A stretch of 64,000 nt of DNA from Shewanella putrefaciens (GTDB lineage: Bacteria; Pseudomonadota; Gammaproteobacteria; Enterobacterales; Shewanellaceae): the NCBI RefSeq assembly GCF_016406325.1, contig NZ_CP066370.1:4154001-4218000 (forward strand), in the 5' to 3' direction. Both the position numbers and the translations under genes were made by a program. The notes under the pieces were generated by a model. That model was not told where the DNA came from. It made no database searches and saw nothing but the letters and a program-made list of their open reading frames with translations. This document shows, piece after piece, positions 25,784-34,181 of the stretch; the stretch's first letter is position 1; each line of letters begins with the position of its first letter.

Positions 25784-26491
25784 TTATTCGACTGTCGGTT
25801 TTTTAGATACCATATACAAACGAAATAGGGCCAAATTAACGAATAAACCAATAAAGGACATAAAAGTATCTACCAGCATTTGCAAAGGTAAACCGCCCAT
25901 AGCTGCAATACTCGCTAACTGACTACTGATCACTGCCAATGGCAAATAAAGCATTAATAATGCGATTGTTTTTAATACGATTGGGCCACTAAAACTGAAG
26001 CTTCCTTTTATGGCTTCCAGTGGCGTTAAGCGTTCGACCACCACCATAAAGTTCACATAGGCTAAACGGGCAAAGAGATAAAAACTGATCACGAGTCCTA
26101 TCAACCACATTGGGCCAAAAGCAGCAAATAACATCACTGGCGCCAAAATCGCTAGACCAGAGAATACCCCTGCGAGTAATAACGGCGGCACAAAAGGTAA
26201 GCTGGCTTTCAACACCATACCAGCAGAAGGATGATGCCCCTGAGAACGGAGTTCTAAAAACAATGTTAAGGCTGCGATCAATACCGAGAAAGTAAGGAGT
26301 AACAGCATCATCGCAAGCATATGTGGCGCGCCAAACTGAGGATTTTCAAGATCGGCTTTACTCATCTCAGCCCCAAGCCATAGCTGAATACCCACTTGAA
26401 TTAACAGCAATGGCACTGTCAACATGGCAAGTTGCACGAGATGATTACGGAAAAAGTTATAGGCTTCGGTTAAAATTGCGGATAGTGACAT
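25784..26491 (-). CDS. YciC-like (UPF0259) multi-pass membrane protein
   Basis: Inner-membrane protein of 235 residues with about six hydrophobic segments. The N-terminus (SAILTEAYNFFRNHL) and the central RLAYVNFMVVVERLTPLEAIKGSF segment resemble the YciC/UPF0259 family, whose biochemical role is unknown. The start is the ATG at 26491 with GGAAAG upstream, in preference to a TTG four codons earlier. It precedes the Sel1-repeat gene in the same direction. Confidence 0.65.
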   Translation of the reverse strand: MSLSAILTEAYNFFRNHLVQLAMLTVPLLLIQVGIQLWLGAEMSKADLENPQFGAPHMLAMMLLLLTFSVLIAALTLFLELRSQGHHPSAGMVLKASLPFVPPLLLAGVFSGLAILAPVMLFAAFGPMWLIGLVISFYLFARLAYVNFMVVVERLTPLEAIKGSFSFSGPIVLKTIALLMLYLPLAVISSQLASIAAMGGLPLQMLVDTFMSFIGLFVNLALFRLYMVSKKPTVE

Positions 26492-26680
26492 GCGACTTTC
26501 CAAAATAATTGAAATAAATTAACACAGAGAATTGCCGCTAGGATACCGAAAATCCCGGACCAATGCACAGCAGAAATCACCAGTGTGAACAGGAAATCAC
26601 AGAAAACTACTGCAACAACGACATCAAAGCCGCTAAACTGTCTCCTTTAATTGCGCGCAACACCTTAAAGGACACCTCAT

Positions 26681-27211
26681 ATGAAACACGTCATCACGCT
26701 ATCTCTTCTCCTTGGCACCTCTATTATGGCCACACCCGTTCATGCTGGTTGGTTAGATAATCTAGCGGGTACTCAAGCCAAAACCGAACAGACAGTCGCA
26801 ACTGTTAATGCAACCCAATCCAATGAACTGGTGGGTAATGTGATGTCTCAACTGGGCTTAAACCAAACCCAAGCAGAAGGTGGATTAGGCAGTTTATTAG
26901 GGCTTGCACAATCTAGCCTTGGTTCGAGCGATTATTCAACATTGGCTGCCAGCATTCCTAATGCCGAGAGTCTGTTGGCCGCAGCCCCTAAACTTGATGC
27001 AAACTCAGGCGTATCAGGCTTGTTATCTAAAGCTGGCAATCTCGGTTCATCGCTCCAAGGTGGTGCTATGGTATTAGATGCTTTCGAAAAACTGGGGATC
27101 TCACAAGAACTCGCTATGCCAATGATCAATATTGCGAAGTCATACCTTGAAACCAATGGCACAGAGGGCACATCGGATCTACTGATGAAAGGCCTAAATT
27201 CCTTACTCTAA
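26681..27211 (+). CDS. Exported DUF2780-family protein
   Basis: Protein of 176 residues with a Sec signal (ITLSLLLGTSIMATPVHAG, cleaved near residue 21) and a mature part rich in Gly, Ser, Ala and Leu (QAEGGLGSLLGLAQSSLGS ... LEKLGISQELAMPMI-like end). The pattern matches DUF2780 (VcgC/VcgE-type) periplasmic proteins, of unknown function. AAGGA precedes the ATG. A 10-bp hairpin follows the stop. The closest plus-strand neighbour is a TerB-like gene 98 bases away. Confidence 0.75.
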   Translation: MKHVITLSLLLGTSIMATPVHAGWLDNLAGTQAKTEQTVATVNATQSNELVGNVMSQLGLNQTQAEGGLGSLLGLAQSSLGSSDYSTLAASIPNAESLLAAAPKLDANSGVSGLLSKAGNLGSSLQGGAMVLDAFEKLGISQELAMPMINIAKSYLETNGTEGTSDLLMKGLNSLL

Positions 27212-27221
27212 TGGCCGTAGC

Positions 27222-27248
27222 CACCCTAAACCACAGTTGTTTAGGGTG
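27222..27248 (+). terminator. Hairpin after the DUF2780 gene
   Basis: Perfect 10-bp stem CACCCTAAAC / GTTTAGGGTG, seven-base loop, followed by a weak T stretch (AACTTTTAC). It starts 11 bases past the stop and is probably a terminator. Confidence 0.65.
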
Positions 27249-27308
27249 AACTTTTACACCTTAAATCACTCTACCTAATATCCTCTTTAGCATGAGAAAA
27301 GCCTTTCT

Positions 27309-27767
27309 ATGATTGCGAAACTAAAGCGATTTATTCAATCACACACCCAAGCCGTGTCCCCTGAAGATAAGGCGCATCAGCTTAAATTAGCCGCAGCCAG
27401 CATGTTATTAGAAGTCGTTTTTGCCGATGAAACATTGGCCGCTGAAGAAATGGCACTGTTGCCTAAGCTCCTTACCGATACCCTGTCGATGACAGATGAC
27501 GATGCCAACGCTCTTATCAATGATGCTAAACAAGTACAAGGTAATGCAACATCACTCTTTGAATTTACGAGCGCTATCAATGCCGAATTTAGCCTAGAGC
27601 AAAAGCAACAACTGTTATTGGCAATGTGGCAACTCGCTTATGCCGATGGACAATTATCCCAATACGAAGACCAAATTATTCGCCGTACCGCTGACTTGTT
27701 GTATCTCAAGCACAGTGAACTTATCCAGATGCGCAACCTTGCGATGAAGTCAGTCAGGGATAACTAA
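27309..27767 (+). CDS. TerB-family (tellurite-resistance-like) protein
   Basis: All-helical protein of 152 residues of the TerB superfamily. The core pattern is visible: LAAASMLLEVVFADETLAAEE and MWQLAYADGQLSQYEDQIIRRTADLL, with paired acidic residues on two helices that in TerB coordinate metal. Members are linked to stress and envelope functions; a tellurite phenotype should not be assumed. The ATG at 27309 is preceded by a poor ribosome-binding site. Its last 18 bases overlap the end of the convergent YjeH-like gene. Confidence 0.8.
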   Translation: MIAKLKRFIQSHTQAVSPEDKAHQLKLAAASMLLEVVFADETLAAEEMALLPKLLTDTLSMTDDDANALINDAKQVQGNATSLFEFTSAINAEFSLEQKQQLLLAMWQLAYADGQLSQYEDQIIRRTADLLYLKHSELIQMRNLAMKSVRDN

Positions 27768-29012
27768 GCTTTGTTTGCGGCTTATATGCGTCTTTTGCCA
27801 CCAAAGAAAAGGCGCAACGACTATGACCAATACCAACACATAGGCCATACTAGCACCCAGCGCAATTCCTAACGCCAAACAGAAAACACACCCTAATATG
27901 ACTAAGGGCAAGTTTTGCTTTGGTAATAATTTAGCCGCAGCTAACATCGCCATCAGATAAATCACCACAAAAACGCCATTGCTCCACGCAATCAGATGCT
28001 CTAATTCCTGCCCAGTCAAATAGGTTAACACCATCACGCTTGCCATAACCGAGAGTAATGCCGCCAATGCGCGAATAGGAACACCGTGATTATTTTTGAC
28101 CGCAAAAAAACGCGGTAAAATGCCATCGCAACTAAAACTCCAGATCAAACGAGCCGCACTCGCCGCATAAACATTTACCGTTGCAAGGCCACTGGCAATG
28201 CCTAAAACCCCGATAACTTGAGCGCCATACCCACCAAGCAATTGATCAAAGACACCTATCATGGCAACACTTTCATCCGTAGGCACGAGCAGCAGTAAAA
28301 ATGTACAAGCAACATAAATAACGCCCACCAGCATAGTCCCCATCATCATCGCCGGGATCATATCCTGCTGTGGCCGACGAAAATCATCGGCAAGATGAGT
28401 CATAGCTTCAATACCTAAAAAGCTCCAAAAAGCGATACCCGCAGCAACCATTACGGCTGACATTTGCGGCATTCCGTGGCTAGCAAGTGAAGTCAGCTGC
28501 CCAGGCTGTAAGCTACTTGCACCAAATAACATCACCACCACAGCAACTATGCATAGGGTTAAACCAAATTGCAGTTTGGCCGACACTTGAATGCCCCGTA
28601 AATTGAGTAAAAATAGTCCCAATATCACCAAAATTTCGCAACCAACCTTAGGCCAACCCTCTAATGGAATAAGTGCATTCACAAATTGAAAAGTCATCAA
28701 GATCGCGGCGGGGGCACCAATGGGAACCACCAGCAAAAAAATCAGACCAATAGTACGTCCCGTTGTACGACCAAAGGCTTTTTCAACAAAATAGGCAGGA
28801 CCTGCAGCATGGGGAAATACACTCGCCAAACGGCCAAACACTAAAGCAACGGGAATAATGGCTAAGGTCAATAACAACCAAGCCACAAGTGCGCCAGAAT
28901 GGGCTTTTTCGATGGTGATCTGTGGCAAAATAAATACCCCAGTACCCAGTAAAGTGGTCGCCATTAAGCCAGCCCCTTGCCAACGACCTATTGTTCCGCT
29001 ATGTGCATTCAT
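27750..29012 (-). CDS. YjeH-like amino-acid exporter (APC family)
   Basis: Inner-membrane transporter of 420 residues with about twelve membrane segments. The N-terminus GRWQGAGLMATTLLGTGVFI carries the APC-superfamily Gly-rich motif of TM1. The overall sequence resembles E. coli YjeH, an exporter of L-methionine and branched-chain amino acids. A Lrp/AsnC-family regulator gene begins 249 bases away in the opposite direction, a common arrangement for amino-acid exporters, and supports an amino-acid substrate. The 3' end overlaps the convergent TerB-like gene by 18 bases. Confidence 0.82.
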   Translation of the reverse strand: MNAHSGTIGRWQGAGLMATTLLGTGVFILPQITIEKAHSGALVAWLLLTLAIIPVALVFGRLASVFPHAAGPAYFVEKAFGRTTGRTIGLIFLLVVPIGAPAAILMTFQFVNALIPLEGWPKVGCEILVILGLFLLNLRGIQVSAKLQFGLTLCIVAVVVMLFGASSLQPGQLTSLASHGMPQMSAVMVAAGIAFWSFLGIEAMTHLADDFRRPQQDMIPAMMMGTMLVGVIYVACTFLLLLVPTDESVAMIGVFDQLLGGYGAQVIGVLGIASGLATVNVYAASAARLIWSFSCDGILPRFFAVKNNHGVPIRALAALLSVMASVMVLTYLTGQELEHLIAWSNGVFVVIYLMAMLAAAKLLPKQNLPLVILGCVFCLALGIALGASMAYVLVLVIVVAPFLWWQKTHISRKQSLVIPD

Positions 29013-29261
29013 CAGTTAATATTCAATGATTTTTGAGTCGACAGTATAATGAGATTTTACGCCACAATCTGCCGTGAATTTCTGTGTTATCCACGCCCTA
29101 CACAAGCAAAATCACGGAAAATGGGATTATTCCCATCAAAATGACGGCCGACTTAATATTCGGTAAAATAGTGCGCCTAATACTCTGCCCATTCCATTGT
29201 GACTAAAACCAATGGAAAATAGCGCACTGATTCAATATCACTATTTGCACTGGAGCCCAAT

Positions 29262-29693
29262 TTGGATAAGTTCGATACTGCAATCATTAACTGTTTACGT
29301 CAAAATGCACGCCAGAGCGTGTCACATATTGCTGAACAAGTAAGCCTTTCCCGCAGCGCCATTGCAGAGCGAATTAAGAAATTAGAACAATCTGGAGTGA
29401 TCCGCGGTTATCAAGTCCTTTTGAGCGAATCGCAAAAAGAAGGTGTGTCGGCCTATTTTGAGATCCAACACAAATGCTCACGCTGCGCAGACGTCGTGCA
29501 TATCTTTCAAGCCATCCCTGAAGTCATTACATGCCGTGGTATTTCTGGGGATATGGATTTACTGGTTTATGTCCAAACGCCATCAATGCGCCGTTTACAT
29601 GAGATCCGTGAATATATTGATGCTCATTCCGATATAACCAAGATTAAAACCCATATAGTGATGAGTGAATGGATCAATAATTTAGGCGAGTAA
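29262..29693 (+). CDS. Lrp/AsnC-family regulator
   Basis: Transcription regulator of 143 residues: an N-terminal helix-turn-helix (SVSHIAEQVSLSRSAIAERIKKLEQSGVIRGYQVLL) and a C-terminal RAM-type ligand and oligomerisation domain (VITCRGISGDMDLLVYVQT). The RAM domain binds amino acids in the family. The predicted start is TTG at 29262, with GGAG six bases upstream; there is no ATG before the helix-turn-helix. Divergence from the YjeH-like exporter suggests that it controls that gene in response to an amino acid; inferred from position. Confidence 0.85.
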   Translation: MDKFDTAIINCLRQNARQSVSHIAEQVSLSRSAIAERIKKLEQSGVIRGYQVLLSESQKEGVSAYFEIQHKCSRCADVVHIFQAIPEVITCRGISGDMDLLVYVQTPSMRRLHEIREYIDAHSDITKIKTHIVMSEWINNLGE

Positions 29694-29971
29694 ATTGAGT
29701 TTTGCCCCCTAGCAAGAAGCGCCACCCCTAAGGAATAAAGGTGGCGAAGCCCTTGTGGAGGCAGGGCAAAATACCTAAGTACAAAATATGGATTCCTTTC
29801 CCAGCAACCTCCCTGTGACAACGGATTGCGCGAGATACCAATCCCCAATAGTTCAGTCATAGCTATTGGAGGTGTTACCTCACAGTGTTTTCCTTAGACA
29901 CTGTTTTTCGCAATCCGTCGAATCCCTTAACACTGATATTGATATACTTGCTAACAACGTATTCTGCCCTG
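29694..29971. other. Structured intergenic region with nested inverted repeats
   Basis: Non-coding stretch between the 3' ends of the Lrp-family gene and nrfD. It contains TTTTGCCC/GGGCAAAA (29700-29707, 29764-29771) enclosing CGCCACC/GGTGGCG (29720-29726, 29740-29746). Further on are CCAATAG/CTATTGG (29845-29851, 29863-29869), CTGTGA/TCACAG (29813-29818, 29880-29885) and ACGGATTGCG/CGCAATCCGT (29821-29830, 29909-29918). It could be an RNA or a decayed mobile element; no known class is recognised. Confidence 0.55.
29883..29908 (+). terminator. Probable terminator downstream of the Lrp-family gene
   Basis: Stem CAGTGT / ACACTG (29883-29888 with 29898-29903) followed by TTTTT. It lies about 190 bases after the stop of the Lrp-family gene, within the structured region. 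Confidence 0.5.
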
Positions 29972-30913
29972 TTAGGCAATGGTCATTTGCCCGGTGTAAA
30001 GGATAAAGTTTCGCAGTAACAGCACACCTATCAAACTAATACATGCTGTACCCGCCACATAAGCCCACTTGCGCTTAGAGGTTGCCGTCATAAACAGATT
30101 CATTGCTAATGGGCCAGATAAACCAAGACCAATGATACCGAGCCAGAAAATCCATCCCCAGAAGCCATAACCAATGGCGTTAAAGGCCGCAATTTTACTC
30201 TGTCCACCCGTTAACACTAAGCCCATAAAGAAGGTAAAAATCAGCACGATTTCGACTAAAATCAGTGGAATTTCAACTTTATGGATAAAATGCACTTCCT
30301 TACCATTAGGACTACCATTGAGCAATACACCACCCAGTAAAGAAGATGCGGCACCAGAAGACAGTCCCGATGCCAAAAACAGCAAAGGTAACACTGGATT
30401 TTTAAGCATTGGATAACCAGGCAAGGCCGATAGTAAAAATCCTGTATAAGCCCCGAGTGCCAAGGAGAAAATCACTAACAAGCCAGTAATTGTCGCCTCA
30501 TAGCGTGCTAAGAGTGCCGTCAACTTAAGCACTATCGGGAAACGCTTTTCACACCAAGCATCCACTGGCTTACGGAAGGTAATACCTATCCACATAAACA
30601 TAAACACTTGGTAAATCAGTAGAATAAGCACACCCATCGACATGACAGATTTAGGGTTGTAAAACACTAAAATCTTCCAAAAATCGAGCGGTTTAGTTAA
30701 ATCAATGACCAAAATACCTAACCCGGCCATGACAGCAACGGGAGCCACAATACAGGCAGCTTGCACAAAACCTGACTGATAGGCGTTATGTTTAAGTACA
30801 AAATGTTTTAACAGTACAGCGAAGAACATAGCACCCGCTGAAACACCGGCTAAAAACAAGTAAATCGCAATCGGCCAATGCCAGACTAAGGTATCAAAAT
30901 GCAGTGCGCTCAT
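29972..30913 (-). CDS. nrfD: NrfD-type membrane quinol-oxidising subunit
   Basis: Integral membrane protein of 313 residues of the NrfD/PsrC family with eight to nine membrane segments; the first, WHWPIAIYLFLAGVSAGAMFF, is characteristic. Such subunits take electrons from (or give them to) quinol and pass them to a partner 4Fe-4S subunit at the periplasmic face. Its ATG overlaps the stop of the preceding nrfC-like gene (ATGA), indicating translational coupling. With the pentahaem NrfB-like cytochrome upstream, the set corresponds to NrfBCD of the E. coli nitrite reductase system rather than to polysulfide reductase. No molybdopterin subunit is adjacent. Confidence 0.85.
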   Translation of the reverse strand: MSALHFDTLVWHWPIAIYLFLAGVSAGAMFFAVLLKHFVLKHNAYQSGFVQAACIVAPVAVMAGLGILVIDLTKPLDFWKILVFYNPKSVMSMGVLILLIYQVFMFMWIGITFRKPVDAWCEKRFPIVLKLTALLARYEATITGLLVIFSLALGAYTGFLLSALPGYPMLKNPVLPLLFLASGLSSGAASSLLGGVLLNGSPNGKEVHFIHKVEIPLILVEIVLIFTFFMGLVLTGGQSKIAAFNAIGYGFWGWIFWLGIIGLGLSGPLAMNLFMTATSKRKWAYVAGTACISLIGVLLLRNFILYTGQMTIA

Positions 30914-31596
30914 AATGTCACCTCCCCTGATTTTGCAACGATACGGAACAGTTTAGGTCGCGTTCCGAGATCAACCTTAGCGCGTTGGGTTGGATTAGAC
31001 CGCAGCACTTGAACAACCTCTGACGTCGGATCTTTTAAATTACCGAACACGAGTGCTTTTGTTGGACAAGCAGCAACACAAGCAGGCTGTTTACCTTGAG
31101 CCAAGTTCGTTTCACGGCAGAAATCACACTTATCCGCAGCACGGGTGACAGGATGGATAAAACGCACTTGATAAGGACAAGCCGCAATACAATATTGGCA
31201 ACCTACGCACTTCCAAGCATCAACAGAAACAATGCCCGTTTCTTTATCAATAAACGCTGCTCCCGTTGGGCAAACATTCACACAGGGTGCATCTTCACAA
31301 TGTTGACAAGACTTGCGGCTAAAGTGATAAAACTGATTAGGGTATTCGCCAAAAGGACCTTCTCTTTTTATTTCAATCCTAGAAACACCTTCAGGCACAT
31401 TATTCACTTCACGGCAGGCCACTTCACATGCTTGGCAGCCAATGCACTTAGTTTCATCATGGATAAGTGCATATTTCACATCAGCTTCAGCTTTAACACT
31501 GCCTGATGCATTCACAGTGGCGAGAAGTGAGGCGCCAGATGCACCCGCTAATAAAGCACAGGTACCTTTAAGAAATCTTCTTTTTGAATTTTCCAT
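30910..31596 (-). CDS. nrfC: NrfC-type periplasmic 4Fe-4S electron-transfer subunit
   Basis: Protein of 228 residues. An N-terminal Tat-like signal (KRRFLKGTCALLAGASGASLL) is followed by four 4Fe-4S cluster motifs: CIGCQACEVACREV, CQHCEDAPCVNVCPTGA, CVGCQYCIAACPYQ and the CDFC/CVAACPTKA pair. It should pass electrons from the NrfD membrane subunit to a periplasmic acceptor, probably the NrfB-like cytochrome encoded four bases upstream. The start is the ATG at 31596 with GGAG upstream; the frame is open further, but that would lie inside nrfB. NrfC, DmsB and PsrB are close relatives; the Tat signal, which DmsB and PsrB normally lack, and the nrfB neighbour favour NrfC. Confidence 0.85.
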   Translation of the reverse strand: MENSKRRFLKGTCALLAGASGASLLATVNASGSVKAEADVKYALIHDETKCIGCQACEVACREVNNVPEGVSRIEIKREGPFGEYPNQFYHFSRKSCQHCEDAPCVNVCPTGAAFIDKETGIVSVDAWKCVGCQYCIAACPYQVRFIHPVTRAADKCDFCRETNLAQGKQPACVAACPTKALVFGNLKDPTSEVVQVLRSNPTQRAKVDLGTRPKLFRIVAKSGEVTL

Positions 31597-31600
31597 AACT

Positions 31601-32065
31601 TTACTCCTGCTTGCCAGTGTGGCAACTGCTACATAGCTCACTGCGAACCTTTAGCGTCATCTGCGCCATTGGATCCGTTGGACTATGTAATTTATGGCAG
31701 GCAGCACAAGGCACTTTTTTCGCGTGCACGTTATGTGTCCAATCTGCTTCACCGAGCTTTTTCTTGGTATGGCACTTCTGACACGCACCAAGTTGAACCG
31801 TCATATCCGACGCGTCTTGCATACCGAAGACCACCAAATCATTTGGTTTTTTAGGGTGGTCGCCCTTTTCGCCGTGGCAGGAAGAACAGGTCATTTTCAT
31901 CGCATCTTGGCCATGATGCCCTAACATTTGACCGTTACGCTTGTGACACTTCATGCAAGCATCACTGTTAATTTGATTGGCTGGCTCAGCACTCATTGCA
32001 GAAAAGCTTAAAAGCAATGTCGCAGCACCTAAGCGTAACGACCACAGCCATTGTCTTTTGGACAT
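31601..32065 (-). CDS. nrfB: NrfB-like periplasmic pentahaem cytochrome c
   Basis: Exported cytochrome of 154 residues with five CxxCH haem sites at residues 37-41, 60-64, 95-99, 120-124 and 145-149. A Sec signal covers the first 25 residues (LGAATLLLSFSAMSA). Segments such as DACMKCHK and VHAKKVPCAACHKLHSPTD align well with what I remember of E. coli NrfB (DACLDCHK, VHVTKVACASCHSLHPQQD). In E. coli, NrfB carries electrons from NrfCD to the nitrite reductase NrfA. The gene has GAGGA before its ATG and leads the nrfBCD unit; nrfA is not in the window. Confidence 0.88.
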   Translation of the reverse strand: MSKRQWLWSLRLGAATLLLSFSAMSAEPANQINSDACMKCHKRNGQMLGHHGQDAMKMTCSSCHGEKGDHPKKPNDLVVFGMQDASDMTVQLGACQKCHTKKKLGEADWTHNVHAKKVPCAACHKLHSPTDPMAQMTLKVRSELCSSCHTGKQE

Positions 32066-32142
32066 AGGAAGTCCTCACATTTATCCGTAGGAAGGTAAAG
32101 AAGGAGTCAGGGTTCGGATAGGTCCGAACCCGACGGTCAAGA

Positions 32143-32619
32143 TCACACAGCTAAGGCTTGCTTAAGACTCTGAGTATCCCACTGTTTATGCGGGTTCATT
32201 TCAATGAAATTGATATTGAACTTGCTAAACAATTTTTTCAGTGGTGAGTTGGTCTCTTTACCAAAATCACTGATCACCATTTTCACTTCAGATGAATCAT
32301 GGTCAATTAATACATAATCGAGTCGGCATTCATGATTTAATTCCGCATCATGGTGATCCATCTCAAATACTGTGTCTAATGGTACGTTACAACAAACATC
32401 GTATTTACCTTCAACAACAGTTTTTAATGATTTAAAAAAATTGAAGCTTTGTTTATCAAACAGCACTGGTTTAAGTTTCATTTCATGGTGTGCGGCTTCA
32501 TCAGGATCTGCTCTAAAAAACTTAATGCAAGTCATGACAAACATCACAAACACGAATGGTACTGCTACGAATAGTACGAAGTACATAAACGCATAGCTGA
32601 GAATGACTGAAGTATTCAT
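32143..32619 (-). CDS. Membrane-anchored DUF2726-like protein
   Basis: Protein of 158 residues. One N-terminal membrane segment (SYAFMYFVLFVAVPFVFVMF) is followed by a cytoplasmic domain resembling DUF2726: LKPVLFDKQSFNFFKSLK, then LDYVLIDHDSSEVKMVISDFG, ending in NINFIEMNPHKQW. DUF2726 is distantly related to restriction-endonuclease-fold proteins, but the full set of catalytic acidic and Lys residues is not apparent here. The start is the ATG at 32619 with GGAGG upstream. It precedes nrfB by 77 bases in the same direction, so it may be the first gene of the nrf operon; that would be an unusual partner. Confidence 0.65.
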   Translation of the reverse strand: MNTSVILSYAFMYFVLFVAVPFVFVMFVMTCIKFFRADPDEAAHHEMKLKPVLFDKQSFNFFKSLKTVVEGKYDVCCNVPLDTVFEMDHHDAELNHECRLDYVLIDHDSSEVKMVISDFGKETNSPLKKLFSKFNINFIEMNPHKQWDTQSLKQALAV

Positions 32620-33030
32620 ACACGCCTCCAAAAACTAATTTATATTTTTGTTATCTCATTTAAAGCAACTTCAGTATTATTTGAAAACACTTAACTTTTA
32701 TTGACCAGTATCACACTTGCAAATAACAATTTAAATATAAACAATGATTTACACAACCGATCACATTGCAAAATTATGCAAATCTTAAATGCAGATATTG
32801 ATATTTGATAATTCAATTATTAGATTTTGATTGCGTGAATATCATTTTTTGAAATTTCAAATTTTATTAAAAATCGCCTTTTAAATATAAAAAACAAAAT
32901 AAAAAGCCTTTGATACACATAGATAAACTCTAGATCCTAAACTTGGGATTAGTTTCACATTAAATTTATTAATTAACAGCATAATTAGTCTGCACTTTAA
33001 GTATTTACTCAATATTAAGGAATATAAAAA
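32620..33030. other. AT-rich divergent promoter region
   Basis: About 410 strongly AT-rich bases between the DUF2726-like/nrf unit and a divergent LysR-type gene. TTGATACACATAGA near 32909 resembles half of an FNR site, and GATCACATT at 32759 half of a CRP site; neither is a convincing full palindrome. No gene seen. Confidence 0.5.
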
Positions 33031-33999
33031 ATGCATATTAGTAACATGGATGGCCTCGATATTCTGAGTTTAAAAATACTTGTTTCGTTATATGAGAACA
33101 AGTCAGCAACCTATGTATCGAAGGCTCTTGATATTCCAGCGCCTAAAATCAGTCGTAGCCTTAAAAATCTACGGGAAATTTTTGGTGACGAACTCTTTAT
33201 TCGGCGTAAATACGGCTTATTTCCAAATGAGTTTGCTACTCATTTATATCCAATTGCAAAAGAAGCTATTGAGTGTACCGATAAGTTTCAAAAAGCCAGA
33301 ATGGCAAATACTCGCCAAGTAAAAACGCATGTTGAAATTGCTGCGCCAGGATTAATTGCCTATGCCTTTCCTAAAGCCTTAATGCAGGCGATTAAAGAAG
33401 AGCAAAAACCTATGCACATTAATATTAACCCTTGGTCTATGCATACCACTCAGGACATTATTAATGGTGATATCACGTTAGGTATTTGTTGTAATAAAAG
33501 CGCTGCCGATGTCGCTGCCTTCGGCGATAAACTGCTAACGACTGAATTGCACCGCATGGATAAACTCTACCTAATTGCTAGCAGGCATCATCCTATTTTT
33601 AAACGGGAAATCACCTTAGAAACCATTGCTGAATATCCCTATGTCAATACCGATCTTGGCAATCCCAGCACCAAATTGAGTCCATACCAAGAGTTTTGCA
33701 TCACTAATGGTATAAAACTCAATACTGAAATTACCATAACGAGTATTTCAAGTTTGTTTGAGTATCTAGGTGAAAGTAATGCCGTATCTTTATTGCCCTA
33801 TCGGATAGTCTACGAAATGGTGAGCGATATTCCTGAACTGCATACTTGCCAACTATCGCAATACGAAGCTGAACGTCTCTATGCAGATACCGAAGCACCA
33901 ACGATTTTTTTAGTACAAAAAAATCAGCCCAATGCCATCAATGAGGATCTAAAATGGTTAAGTGGAGAAATTCAAAAAATCGTCGATCGTATTATTTAG
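33031..33999 (+). CDS. LysR-type regulator divergent from the nrf unit
   Basis: Protein of 322 residues with an N-terminal LysR helix-turn-helix (SATYVSKALDIPAPKISRSLKNLREIFGDELFIRR) and a C-terminal effector-binding domain. AAGGA lies 12 bases before the ATG at 33031; a second in-frame ATG five codons later (MDGLDILSL) is an alternative start. LysR genes commonly regulate the divergent neighbour, here the DUF2726-nrfBCD unit, though Shewanella nitrite respiration is better known to be under CRP/EtrA and NarQP control. The effector is unknown. Confidence 0.85.
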   Translation: MHISNMDGLDILSLKILVSLYENKSATYVSKALDIPAPKISRSLKNLREIFGDELFIRRKYGLFPNEFATHLYPIAKEAIECTDKFQKARMANTRQVKTHVEIAAPGLIAYAFPKALMQAIKEEQKPMHININPWSMHTTQDIINGDITLGICCNKSAADVAAFGDKLLTTELHRMDKLYLIASRHHPIFKREITLETIAEYPYVNTDLGNPSTKLSPYQEFCITNGIKLNTEITITSISSLFEYLGESNAVSLLPYRIVYEMVSDIPELHTCQLSQYEAERLYADTEAPTIFLVQKNQPNAINEDLKWLSGEIQKIVDRII

Positions 34000-34181
34000 C
34001 CTAGCGATAATGAAACACTGTCAATTGGTAAACCACCGACATCAGAGGTGATAGGGTTACCTATGCCTAAGCTTTTCGCACACTTCCACCATTTATGCGC
34101 CCAAGATTTGTTAAACCAAGCATACATCTTGCGGCGTAAACGCGTTACACTAAGCCCATCTTTATCCTAATAGATTCAGTT

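Noticed and set aside
26563..26760. Plus-strand open frame upstream of the DUF2780 gene
   Set aside because: It overlaps the signal-peptide region of the real gene in a different frame and lacks a ribosome-binding site.
29624..29860. Minus-strand open frame in the structured gap
   Set aside because: It runs through the inverted repeats and into the end of the Lrp-family gene, with no start signal and an implausible sequence.
31096..31506. 136-codon plus-strand open frame inside nrfC
   Set aside because: It is the antisense shadow of a clear ferredoxin-type gene whose cysteine motifs are on the other strand.
29972..31596. Polysulfide or thiosulfate reductase (PsrBC/PhsBC)
   Set aside because: No molybdopterin catalytic subunit is adjacent, the iron-sulfur protein has its own Tat signal, and the neighbour is a pentahaem NrfB-like cytochrome, so NrfCD fits better.
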